DNA from: an uncultured Dorea sp.
GTDB taxonomy: Bacteria > Bacillota > Clostridia > Lachnospirales > Lachnospiraceae
Assembly (NCBI GenBank): GCA_948844705.1
Contig: CAQNVT010000095.1
Location: 1-7,144 of the forward strand
DNA: 7,144 nucleotides
Reading direction: 5' to 3'
In this document: positions 1 through 6,931 of the stretch, in pieces
Layout of the letters: each line of letters starts with the position of its first letter
How positions within the stretch are numbered: position 1 is the stretch's first letter
Notes under the pieces: generated by a model
Databases searched by the model: none
What the model was told of the DNA's origin: nothing
Seen by the model: only the letters and a program-made list of their open reading frames with translations
Made by a program: the position numbers and the translations under genes

Positions 1-333
1 ATCTTTAAGAAAAAACTTCACAATGAAGGAGTAAACAGGACTAATAGGCTGGAGGCATGGCTTACCTTCTTAAGTGTGGATGAACCAGAGATAATTGTGG
101 AGCTGCTTAAAGCATATCCTGAGTTTCAGGCGCTTTACAGAGAGGTTTATGAGATATGCCGGAATATGGAGGATATCATGGGACTTTTTTCAGAGGAACT
201 GGCAATTCTTGATAAAAATACAGTAGACTATATGATAGATGAGATGCAGGAAACGATAGATGGTCAAAAAGAAACGATAAACGAACTTAAAGCTCAGATT
301 GAGCTGCTAAGGAAGAAAATAGATAGAATATAA
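1..333 (+). CDS. C-terminal part of a putative Rpn/PDDEXK_2 family nuclease (transposase-like), 5' end outside window
   Basis: The frame is open from base 1 to the TAA at 331-333, so this is the last ~110 codons of a longer gene. A GTG at 76 would give only 85 residues, but the in-frame sequence upstream (for example NRLEAWLTFLS before VDEPEII) reads as normal protein, so the gene is better treated as truncated by the window edge. The segment with AWLTFLS, DEPEII, a YPEF..Y.EVYEICRNME stretch and a final charged coiled-coil-like helix (about the last 35 residues, rich in E, K, Q and I) resembles the C-terminal end of Rpn/PD-(D/E)XK nuclease-family 'transposases' common in Lachnospiraceae. The catalytic nuclease part would lie off the left edge and cannot be checked. 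Members of this family are linked to recombination or mobile DNA. The region is more AT-rich than the operon to its right. It converges on the DeoR gene and shares a terminator with it. Confidence 0.6.
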   Translation: MFKKKLHNEGVNRTNRLEAWLTFLSVDEPEIIVELLKAYPEFQALYREVYEICRNMEDIMGLFSEELAILDKNTVDYMIDEMQETIDGQKETINELKAQIELLRKKIDRI

Positions 334-361
334 ATATCCGGCAAGATGACTGCCGACCAAG

Positions 362-427
362 AAAAAAGAGTTCCCTCAGAAGAGTCCATGCCGGAAAACA
401 TGGAATTCTGGAGAGAGCTCTCTTTTT
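362..427. terminator. Bidirectional intrinsic terminator between convergent genes
   Basis: An imperfect long hairpin lies between the two convergent stop codons (333 and 439). AAAAAGAG (363-370) pairs with CTCTTTTT (420-427), CAGAA (377-381) with TTCTG (406-410), and TCCATG (385-390) with CATGGA (399-404), around the loop CCGGAAAA (391-398). There is an A-run at the left foot and a T-run at the right foot, so a U-tract follows the hairpin in either direction. It could end both the nuclease transcript and the minus-strand operon. Internal loops make the stem imperfect, hence moderate confidence. Confidence 0.6.
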
Positions 428-438
428 GGAAAACAGGT

Positions 439-1182
439 CTAAAAAGTAATTTCTATATTTTCACAGTCTTCATACCCGGCAGGCCTCCGGTCTGTAAGGA
501 AATTCATCCCTGCAAACGAGGCAAAGGTCACGGCGCTTATCTGCTCAAATTTTGAGCTGTCACAGAGCACATAGCTTTTCTTGCACTGTTCTATGGCCGT
601 CCGCTTTACCATCGCCTCATTGGCATCCGGCGTCGTACAGCCGCATTTTTTCGTCACACCATTCGTTCCGAAAAATCCCTTCGTAAAATGATAATTCTGA
701 ATGATCTGCATCGCCTGGCTTCCGACAATCGCCTCTGTAGAGGCCTTTAGCTCTCCGCCCACAAGCAGGACCTTTATCCCGCGCATGGCAAGCCGCTGCG
801 CATGGGCAACCGCATTGGTCACAAAGGTAACTCTGTCCTCCGCTATATAATCCAGCATATGTGCCGTCGTCGTACCTGCATCCAGATAAACAAAATCCTC
901 CGGTTCGATTAATGAGGCGGCATACCTCGCAATCCTTTTCTTTTCCTCCAGATTCAATTCGCTCTTCTGGGCAACCGTATATTCATGGGCAGTGATCTTC
1001 TCCTCTGCCGCCACTGCCCCGCCAAATACCTTCACAAGCTTTCCCTCCCGGTCAAGCGCCGTGATATCTCTGCGGATCGTGGATTCCGAAGCCGAAAGAA
1101 GTTCCTTCACCTCCGATACCATGATGCTTCCTTTTTCCTCCAGAAGCTTAAGTAATAGATCCTGTCGCTGCTTTGTCAACAT
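439..1182 (-). CDS. DeoR-family transcriptional regulator
   Basis: This is a 247-residue protein, the usual size for the DeoR family. The N-terminal winged helix-turn-helix spans about residues 6-57, with the family signature around SESTIRRDITALDREG (32-47) followed by the basic GKLVKVFGGA wing. Residues about 77-235 form the DeoR sensor domain, which has a sugar-phosphate-isomerase-like fold. It shows the expected ligand-pocket elements: DAGTTT (101-106), VTN (121-123), GGEL (142-145), PDANEA (185-190) with K193, and DSSKF (208-212). Such proteins are mostly repressors released by a phosphorylated sugar; the ligand here is unknown. The ATG directly abuts the stop codon of ptsI (TAA then ATG, zero spacing), with a purine-rich AGGCAGGGAAA inside the end of ptsI, so the two genes are probably translationally coupled. 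It is the last gene of the operon and ends just before a hairpin terminator. Its sequence resembles FruR-like members, but no fru genes are visible, so I assign no symbol. Confidence 0.9.
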   Translation of the reverse strand: MLTKQRQDLLLKLLEEKGSIMVSEVKELLSASESTIRRDITALDREGKLVKVFGGAVAAEEKITAHEYTVAQKSELNLEEKKRIARYAASLIEPEDFVYLDAGTTTAHMLDYIAEDRVTFVTNAVAHAQRLAMRGIKVLLVGGELKASTEAIVGSQAMQIIQNYHFTKGFFGTNGVTKKCGCTTPDANEAMVKRTAIEQCKKSYVLCDSSKFEQISAVTFASFAGMNFLTDRRPAGYEDCENIEITF

Positions 1183-2826
1183 TTATTTCCCTGCCTTGTA
1201 CTCTCCTACGTTCGTTTCCAGTACGATCTTACGGATCGGCAGGATGCTTCCCGGTGACACGGACAGCTCGTCTACGCCCATGGCAAGAAATTCCTGTGTC
1301 AGCGTCTGATCTGCTCCCAGCTCTCCGCATATGCCTGCCCAGATGCCTGCTTTGTGCGCATTTTCCACCACCATGGCTATCATGCGCAGAACCGCCGGAT
1401 GATGCGCGTCATAGAACTCGTCAAGCTTTGGATTCTGACGGTCGATGGCAAGCGTGTACTGTGTCAGGTCATTTGTCCCGATGCTGAAGAAATCCACTTC
1501 CTCCGCCAGCAGATCACTTACGATCGCGGCAGCGGGAGTCTCGATCATGATTCCCTGCTCCGGCCTGCCGTAGGGCATCTTCTGTTCGTCAAGCTCTTTT
1601 TTTACCTCGGATACGATCTCCCGGATCTGCCTTATCTCCTTTACACTGGTGATCATAGGATACATAATTGCTATATTTCCAAAGGCACTGGCTCTGAATA
1701 ACGCACGCAGCTGTGTCTTAAACACCTCCGGGCGGGTCAGGCAGATGCGGATCGCGCGGTACCCGAGCGCCGGATTATCCTCGTGCTCCATGCCGAAATA
1801 ATCACACTGCTTATCGGCGCCGATATCCAGGGTACGGATGATAACCTTCTTGCCTGCCATCGTCTCCGCCGCCTGCTTATAGATCTGGAACTGTTCCTCC
1901 TCCGTCGGATAATCCTCCTTCTCAAGATAGAGGAATTCACTCCGGAAGAGCCCGATGCCGCCGGCATCATTCTGCATAACCATAGCCAGGTCTTTGATGT
2001 CTCCAATGTTAGCATACAGCATCAGTTTCTGACCGTCAAGCGTAACATTTTCCCGTCCCTTCAAAGTCTCAAGCAGCTCCTTCTTTCTGATCTCCTCCTG
2101 CTTTCTCGCCTTCATTCCGGCCAATGTCTCCTCGTCCGGATCCACATAGATTTTCCCCGATGCCCCATCTACGATTCCAAGCTTCCCGTCCACCGTATCG
2201 TCTAACGGAAGAGCCGTTCCGACCAGCGCCGGTATCTGCATCATCCTTGCCAGAATCGCGGTGTGGGAATTCGTTGAACCATGAACCGTCACAAAAGACA
2301 ATACCATATCCTTATCGAGCTGCACGGTCTCCGACGGCGCCAGATCATCCGCTACAATGATCACAGGCTCCCCGGCTGCCACCGTGCTGTCTGTCTTTCC
2401 GTTCAGGATAGTAAGGACCCTCTCGGAAATATCTTTGACATCTGCCGCACGCTCCTTCATGTAATCGTCATCCATTGCCGCAAACATCTGAGAGAAATTA
2501 TCTCCCGTTGCGGCTACTGCATATTCCGTATTCACTTTCTGGCTACGCACAATGTTTTCTACGGATTCATTATAATCGATATCTTCCAGCATCATCTGAT
2601 GCACTTCAAATATGGCCGCATTTGCCTCGCCGACTTCCTTAAGCGCCTTATCGTATAAAGCCTGCAGCTGTCTTGCAGCCTCTTCCTTCGCAGACACATA
2701 GCGTCTGATCTCCGCCTCTGCGTCCGCAACCTTTACGCGCTTTACCTGCTGCGCGTCCTTCTTATATATGCTGATCTTCCCGATCGCAATACCGTTATAC
2801 ACACTTTTACCGCTGTATATCTCCAT
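1183..2826 (-). CDS. ptsI: Phosphoenolpyruvate-protein phosphotransferase (PTS enzyme I)
   Basis: Cytoplasmic enzyme I takes phosphate from PEP onto a histidine and passes it to HPr, driving PTS sugar uptake. The chosen start gives 547 residues, slightly short of the ~570 of classical enzyme I. The N-terminal swivelling and HPr-binding part contains the active-site segment STNSHTAILAR (184-194) with phospho-His188. The PEP-binding barrel follows with GLFRSEFLY (292-300), RTLDIGADK (331-339), DFFSIGTNDLTQY (445-457) and the ICGELG loop with Cys500. All catalytic features appear intact. The frame stays open upstream to an ATG at 2922, but that start would overlap hypB and add 32 residues unlike the family. 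The ATG at 2826 has AGAGGTG at a good distance and begins with the typical YSGKSVYNGIAIGK. No HPr or sugar-specific EII gene is in the window, so it may be a general or a second enzyme I. It lies 50 nt after hypB and directly abuts the DeoR gene. Confidence 0.93.
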   Translation of the reverse strand: MEIYSGKSVYNGIAIGKISIYKKDAQQVKRVKVADAEAEIRRYVSAKEEAARQLQALYDKALKEVGEANAAIFEVHQMMLEDIDYNESVENIVRSQKVNTEYAVAATGDNFSQMFAAMDDDYMKERAADVKDISERVLTILNGKTDSTVAAGEPVIIVADDLAPSETVQLDKDMVLSFVTVHGSTNSHTAILARMMQIPALVGTALPLDDTVDGKLGIVDGASGKIYVDPDEETLAGMKARKQEEIRKKELLETLKGRENVTLDGQKLMLYANIGDIKDLAMVMQNDAGGIGLFRSEFLYLEKEDYPTEEEQFQIYKQAAETMAGKKVIIRTLDIGADKQCDYFGMEHEDNPALGYRAIRICLTRPEVFKTQLRALFRASAFGNIAIMYPMITSVKEIRQIREIVSEVKKELDEQKMPYGRPEQGIMIETPAAAIVSDLLAEEVDFFSIGTNDLTQYTLAIDRQNPKLDEFYDAHHPAVLRMIAMVVENAHKAGIWAGICGELGADQTLTQEFLAMGVDELSVSPGSILPIRKIVLETNVGEYKAGK

Positions 2827-2830
2827 AATG

Positions 2831-2837
2831 CACCTCT
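2831..2837 (-). promoter_or_regulatory. Ribosome binding site that fixes the ptsI start
   Basis: Read on the minus strand, AGAGGTG ends four bases before the ATG at 2826 (about six bases from the GAGG core). It favours this start over the upstream in-frame ATG at 2922 inside hypB. Confidence 0.6.
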
Positions 2838-2876
2838 GAATTACAGGTTCTCCTGCATGAATTCCCAGGCTTGTCC

Positions 2877-3548
2877 TCACATCCTGTATTCCCTGATCTC
2901 TTTCCTGAGCCACCGGAGCCATTCTTCGAAGCCTTCTCCGGTCTTTGCGGATATATAGATCACCTCCGCCTTCGGATTCAACTTCAGGATCCTCTCCTTT
3001 ACTGCCTCCTTGCTGAAATCATCAAACACGCTTAAGGTATCACATTTATTGATGAGCACTACGTCACAGATCGAAAACATCAGCGGATATTTCAACGGCT
3101 TGTCGTCTCCCTCCGGAACCGACAGGATCATGGCGTTTTTCGTGCTTCCCGTATCGAATTCCGCCGGGCATACCAGATTTCCCACATTCTCCAGCACTAC
3201 AAGCTCCAGATCCTTTGTCCCGAACTCCCGGATTCCCTGTCTCGTCATGTCCGCATCAAGGTGGCACATGCCTCCCGTATGGATCTGAATCGCCCGCACA
3301 CCGGTCTCAGATATCGCCCTGGCGTCTACGTCCGAGTCAATATCCGCCTCCATGACACCGATCCTGAACTCATCCTTAAGCGCCTCTATCGTCCGTTTCA
3401 GTGTCGCCGTCTTCCCTGCTCCGGGAGAGGACATCAGATTAAGAAGAAAGGTTCCCTCTTCCTTAAGCTCCTTTCGAAGCCGTCCGGCATCCGCATCATT
3501 ATCCTCAAATATGCTTCTTTTTACTTCTATCGTCTTAAACTCCTTCAT
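2877..3548 (-). CDS. hypB: Nickel-inserting GTPase HypB
   Basis: This is a 223-residue SIMIBI-class GTPase that, in characterised systems, works with HypA to load nickel into the large subunit of [NiFe]-hydrogenase. The P-loop SPGAGKT is at 41-47, with a switch segment EADIDSDVDA (67-76), ENVGN at 120-124, NKCD (167-170) as the guanine-specificity motif (NKxD), and a SAKTGEG loop (200-206). The G-domain metal site is present: Cys95-His96 in GGMCHLDAD and Cys127 in GNLVCPAEF. It has neither the N-terminal CxxCGC high-affinity nickel site of E. coli HypB nor a histidine-rich nickel-storage stretch, so it is a minimal form. The ATG at 3548 lies one base after the hypA stop, and its AGAGGTG site (3556-3562) is inside the last codons of hypA, indicating translational coupling. 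HypC, D, E, F and hydrogenase genes are absent from the window, so its nickel client is unknown. Confidence 0.93.
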   Translation of the reverse strand: MKEFKTIEVKRSIFEDNDADAGRLRKELKEEGTFLLNLMSSPGAGKTATLKRTIEALKDEFRIGVMEADIDSDVDARAISETGVRAIQIHTGGMCHLDADMTRQGIREFGTKDLELVVLENVGNLVCPAEFDTGSTKNAMILSVPEGDDKPLKYPLMFSICDVVLINKCDTLSVFDDFSKEAVKERILKLNPKAEVIYISAKTGEGFEEWLRWLRKEIREYRM

Positions 3549-3549
3549 G

Positions 3550-3894
3550 TCATATCACCTCTATTTCCTTAATCTGATGCTCGTTGCCCTGGAGCAGATA
3601 TGTCTCCCCGCTTCCGCAGTAAGGACAGATTTTCCCATACTCTACCGTACCGTAGGTCTCTTCGCAGCTTTCACAGAAGGTGACCGCCGGAATCGTCTCG
3701 ATCTCCAGCTCGCATCCGTCCATAAGCTCGCTCTTTGAGCATTTCCACTTCCAGCAGTCCTCAAGATAGGAGGGAATAATGGTAGATACCTCACCGATCT
3801 GAAGCACCACCTTCCCCACCCTCTCTGCGTGATTCTCGCGGGCGACATTTTCTACCGTTTTTACAATATGAAAGACAATTCCCAACTCGTGCAT
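3550..3894 (-). CDS. hypA: Hydrogenase/urease-type nickel chaperone HypA
   Basis: This is a 114-residue protein, the normal HypA length. It starts with the invariant MHE; the amino terminus, His2 and Glu3 form the nickel site in characterised HypA proteins. The zinc-ribbon cysteines are in two pairs, CESC (74-77) and CPYC (90-93), which hold the structural zinc. The end LQGNEHQIKEIEVI matches the family's usual C-terminal strand. Extra cysteines at 47, 52 and 61 are not part of the known metal sites. HypA hands nickel to the client together with HypB, the next gene. The ATG follows the flavoprotein stop codon by only three bases, and its GAGGAT site overlaps the end of that gene, so the flavoprotein, hypA and hypB are very likely co-translated. 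No hydrogenase structural gene is visible nearby. Confidence 0.95.
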   Translation of the reverse strand: MHELGIVFHIVKTVENVARENHAERVGKVVLQIGEVSTIIPSYLEDCWKWKCSKSELMDGCELEIETIPAVTFCESCEETYGTVEYGKICPYCGSGETYLLQGNEHQIKEIEVI

Positions 3895-3897
3895 TTT

Positions 3898-6855
3898 TTA
3901 TCCTCGTTTTCTTCCCTTTTGATCCACGGAGCGCCTTGCCCTCTTCGCCGCCTTTTCTATGGGCTCTGCCGCTTTCTTTACTGACTTTGCGGCTGCTTCA
4001 GCCGCCCTTTTTACCTCCGGTTTCTTCGCTCCGGCTTTTTTTACCTCCGGCTTCTTTGCAAAAGCAGTTTTAAATGCCTTTCCTGCCGCGTATGCTCCGA
4101 TTTCTTTAAATTTATCCTCGGATCTGCACATCCTTGAGCATTCCGGATGGTCTCTGTGAAGCCTGATAGCGTCAAATTCACACTTCGTCGTACAGATACC
4201 GCACCCGATACATTTATTTTCATCCACAACGGAGGCCCCGCAGCTTAAACAGCGGCTCGCCTCCAGATGCACCTGCTCCTCTGTCAGCGTCTTTCTTGCA
4301 TCCCGGAAGGAATGCTTATAATCAACGGCTTCATCCAGCCCCGCTTCCTGACGTCCGATCGTATCATATCCTTCTACCAGAATATCTTCCTTATTAAGCT
4401 CATGGAAATCCCGCCTGTTGCGTCCGATCGTCATACTTGCTCCCGGGTGTACATACCGATGCAATGACTCTGCCGCGTTTTTCCCTGCCTCGATCGCATC
4501 GATCACGAACTTTGGCCCGCTGTAAACGTCTCCTCCCACGAAGATGTCCGGCTTTTTCGTCTGATAAGTGAGTGCGTCCGCCACCGGATAATTTCCGTGC
4601 CAGAACTCAATCTCTTCGTCTTTCAGCAGATTGCCCCATTCGATGCTCTGCCCGATTGCAAAGATTACATTCTCGCATTCTACCGTCATCAGCTCTTCCT
4701 CATCGTACTGTGGATGAAACCGCCCGTCCTCGTCAAATACGGAAACACATTTCCTGAATACGACTGCCTGAACCCTTCCGCTTTTATTTTTCAGAATTTC
4801 CTTCGGTCCCCAGCCGTTATGAATTGCGATCTCCTCTTCCAGCGTTTCACGGATCTCCTCTTCGGAAGCGGGCATCGTCTCTCTGGATTCCAGACAGAAC
4901 ATAGCAACCTCTTTTCCTCCGAAGCGGTAAGCGCTCCTTGCACAGTCAACCGCTACATTGCCGCCGCCGACTACTACGACCCGCCCTTTTATCTTCTGCT
5001 CCTGATTTTCTGTCGCATCATGCAGAAAGCTTACTGCGATGTCAATTCCTTCTGCATCGTTACCCGGAATCTCCGGAAGCTTTCCTCCCTGGCATCCGAT
5101 TGCCAGATAAAATGCCTGATATCCCTCCGCGCGGAGTTCTTCAAGCGTCACATCCTTACCGACTTCCACACCGCATTTGATCGTAACGCCAAGCTCGCGA
5201 AGCACCTCGATCTCCGCCTCGATAACATCCTTTTCAAGCTTATAGGACGGAATTCCGTAGGTCATCATGCCGCCCGGACGCTCATGCTTTTCAAATACCG
5301 TCGGCTTATATCCCTTTGTCGCCAGATAATAAGCACAGGACAGGCCTGCCGGGCCTGCGCCGATTATGGCTATTTTCTGCTCCCACTGCGTATGCTGATT
5401 GGATGCGATCACTACCGGCGGAATATATCTTGTCTCCTCGTTAAGATCCTGCTCTGCAATGAATCTCTTAATATCATCAATGGCTACGGCCTTATCGATC
5501 GTTCCCCTTGTACATGCCGCCTCACAGCGTTTGTTACAGACGCGCCCGCAGATCGCCGGGAACGGATTGTCCTTTTTGATCAGAGCAAGCGCCTCCTGAT
5601 ATTTTCCTTCCTTCGCCTTGCGGATATATCCCTGTACCGCGATATGGGCAGGACAGGCCGCCTTGCACGGAGAGGTCCCGGTCTCATAGCAGTTGATCCG
5701 GTTATTGTCACGGTAATCCTCGTCGTATTTATCCCTGCCCCATTTAAGCTTATCCGGAAGCTCATGCTTCGGATACCGCACCTCTTGTCCGTCCTTCTTA
5801 CACAGCTTCTGTCCAAGCTTCACGGCCCCTGCCGGGCAATACTCCACACATTTTCCGCAGGCAACACATTTTTCCTTTTCTACCCTCGCGGTAAACGCAC
5901 TGCGGCTCATGTTCGGCGTGTTAAAGAGCTGGGACGTACGGAGCGCATTACATATATTTACATTACAGTTGCAGATCCCGAATATCTTATTCTCTCCGTC
6001 AATGTTGGTGATCTGGTGTACAAAGCCGTTATCCTCCGCCTTACGGAAGATCTCCATAGCCTCCTCATAAGTAATGTCATGGCCCTTTCCGGTCTCCCTG
6101 CAGTAATCGGCAAAATCGCCCACGCCGATACACCAGTTCATCTCATCGTCCGCACAGCCGTCGCCCAGCACCCTGCGGCTTGCACGGCACGAGCACTGGC
6201 CCACGCCGATATGGCCCTCATATTTTTTAAGCCAGTAGGAAATGTGCTCCAGATCGATCGTTCCGTTCTCCATGGAAATCGCCTTTTCCACCGGGATTAC
6301 ATGCATGCCGATTCCCGCGCCTCCCGGCGGGACCATATGCGTCAGCCCGTCAAGGGGCACAAAGGTCATACGCTCAAAAAAGCTTGCAAGCGCGGGATGC
6401 TCTCTTAAACGCTTGTTTCCCTCCGGGCCCTCCTCCATGTTAAAGAGCTCCGCCGACCCCGGCACGAACATAGGCAGGCAGTACCTGCGGTCCGTCGGTC
6501 CCGGTATGGCACCGTAGTGGTCATAGTTGTTACCGTAATCGTATTCCAGAAGTCCGATATAGCTCATCTCGTCCAATACCTTCTGAAAATGCTCCTTCTG
6601 TGATTCCTCTACCTTGTTCATCTTCCAGAGCTCTTCGATCTTATAGTGACGGCGCACCTTCATTTTCAGCGCGATATCTGCCATCTCCTCGGTCACGATC
6701 TCCGCAAGTCCCCAGTATTCCGGATCCTCCACCGTAACACCTTTAAGCTTATGCGCTGCTACATCTGTAATCTTTCTTCCAAGCTTTAAGATCTTCTCAC
6801 TCGGATTTTTATCCCCCATATGCGGCGGGATAACTGCTTTGCTCATTTCCGGCAT
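3898..6855 (-). CDS. Large iron-sulfur flavoprotein: Cys-rich/ferredoxin N-terminus fused to a GltD-like NAD(P)H/FAD oxidoreductase
   Basis: About 985 residues; numbering here counts from the ATG at 6861. Residues ~50-110 look like a winged-helix-type helical segment. Residues ~215-310 are a cysteine-rich domain with CSC (223-225), C236, C244, C254 and CNC (297-299) plus C304. A ferredoxin motif C332-x2-C335-x2-C338-x3-C342 follows. Residues ~390-470 match the GltD/DPD-type Fe-S domain (C399, C403, CGRVC 438-442, C446, C450). The FAD site is GAGPAG (501-506), the second dinucleotide site is VVVVGGGNVAVDCAR (628-642), and GGDVYSGP..IDAIEAGK (776-794) is the conserved FAD end. CLSC (871-874), a second ferredoxin motif (884-894) and C908/C912 precede a K/A-rich tail from ~930. 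It probably moves electrons between NAD(P)H and ferredoxin-like carriers in the cytoplasm; the substrate is unknown and no GltB partner is present. It is the first gene of the operon. ATG 6861 sits only two bases from AAAGGAG, whereas ATG 6855 sits eight away, so I prefer 6855. Confidence 0.85.
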   Translation of the reverse strand: MPEMSKAVIPPHMGDKNPSEKILKLGRKITDVAAHKLKGVTVEDPEYWGLAEIVTEEMADIALKMKVRRHYKIEELWKMNKVEESQKEHFQKVLDEMSYIGLLEYDYGNNYDHYGAIPGPTDRRYCLPMFVPGSAELFNMEEGPEGNKRLREHPALASFFERMTFVPLDGLTHMVPPGGAGIGMHVIPVEKAISMENGTIDLEHISYWLKKYEGHIGVGQCSCRASRRVLGDGCADDEMNWCIGVGDFADYCRETGKGHDITYEEAMEIFRKAEDNGFVHQITNIDGENKIFGICNCNVNICNALRTSQLFNTPNMSRSAFTARVEKEKCVACGKCVEYCPAGAVKLGQKLCKKDGQEVRYPKHELPDKLKWGRDKYDEDYRDNNRINCYETGTSPCKAACPAHIAVQGYIRKAKEGKYQEALALIKKDNPFPAICGRVCNKRCEAACTRGTIDKAVAIDDIKRFIAEQDLNEETRYIPPVVIASNQHTQWEQKIAIIGAGPAGLSCAYYLATKGYKPTVFEKHERPGGMMTYGIPSYKLEKDVIEAEIEVLRELGVTIKCGVEVGKDVTLEELRAEGYQAFYLAIGCQGGKLPEIPGNDAEGIDIAVSFLHDATENQEQKIKGRVVVVGGGNVAVDCARSAYRFGGKEVAMFCLESRETMPASEEEIRETLEEEIAIHNGWGPKEILKNKSGRVQAVVFRKCVSVFDEDGRFHPQYDEEELMTVECENVIFAIGQSIEWGNLLKDEEIEFWHGNYPVADALTYQTKKPDIFVGGDVYSGPKFVIDAIEAGKNAAESLHRYVHPGASMTIGRNRRDFHELNKEDILVEGYDTIGRQEAGLDEAVDYKHSFRDARKTLTEEQVHLEASRCLSCGASVVDENKCIGCGICTTKCEFDAIRLHRDHPECSRMCRSEDKFKEIGAYAAGKAFKTAFAKKPEVKKAGAKKPEVKRAAEAAAKSVKKAAEPIEKAAKRARRSVDQKGRKRG
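4000..4059 (-). repeat. Two tandem 30-bp units encoding a Lys/Ala-rich tail repeat
   Basis: Two adjacent in-frame 30-bp units (4030-4059 and 4000-4029) encode AKKPEVKKAG and AKKPEVKRAA. The DNA copies differ at only a few positions, pointing to a local duplication. They lie in the basic, alanine-rich C-terminal tail of the flavoprotein, after its last cysteine. Confidence 0.7.
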
Positions 6856-6863
6856 ATCCATTT

Positions 6864-6870
6864 CTCCTTT
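6864..6870 (-). promoter_or_regulatory. Ribosome binding site of the flavoprotein gene
   Basis: AAAGGAG on the minus strand lies two bases before the ATG at 6861 and eight bases before the in-frame ATG at 6855. The spacing favours initiation at 6855. Confidence 0.65.
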
Positions 6871-6931
6871 CCCTGTCTCTTTACGGACATTCCTCTGCCG
6901 CAGCTTATGTATCGATAATCCTTTACCTTAC

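Noticed and set aside
346..555. Short plus-strand open frame of 69 codons
   Set aside because: It starts inside the terminator hairpin region and runs antisense into the DeoR gene; its composition is not protein-like.
2841..2862. Tiny leader frame (MQENL then stop) and a CAGG-AGAA-CCTG hairpin between hypB and ptsI
   Set aside because: The frame has five codons and no ribosome binding site, and the stem is four base pairs. Neither can be told from chance.
2824..2922. Longer ptsI start at 2922
   Set aside because: It would overlap the end of hypB and add residues unrelated to enzyme I. The ATG at 2826 has a good ribosome binding site and a typical family N-terminus.
4597..6408. A long (603-codon) open frame on the plus strand opposite the flavoprotein gene
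   Set aside because: It lies wholly antisense to a gene with many clear cofactor motifs, and its translation shows no recognisable domain. Codon bias of the sense gene explains the lack of stops.
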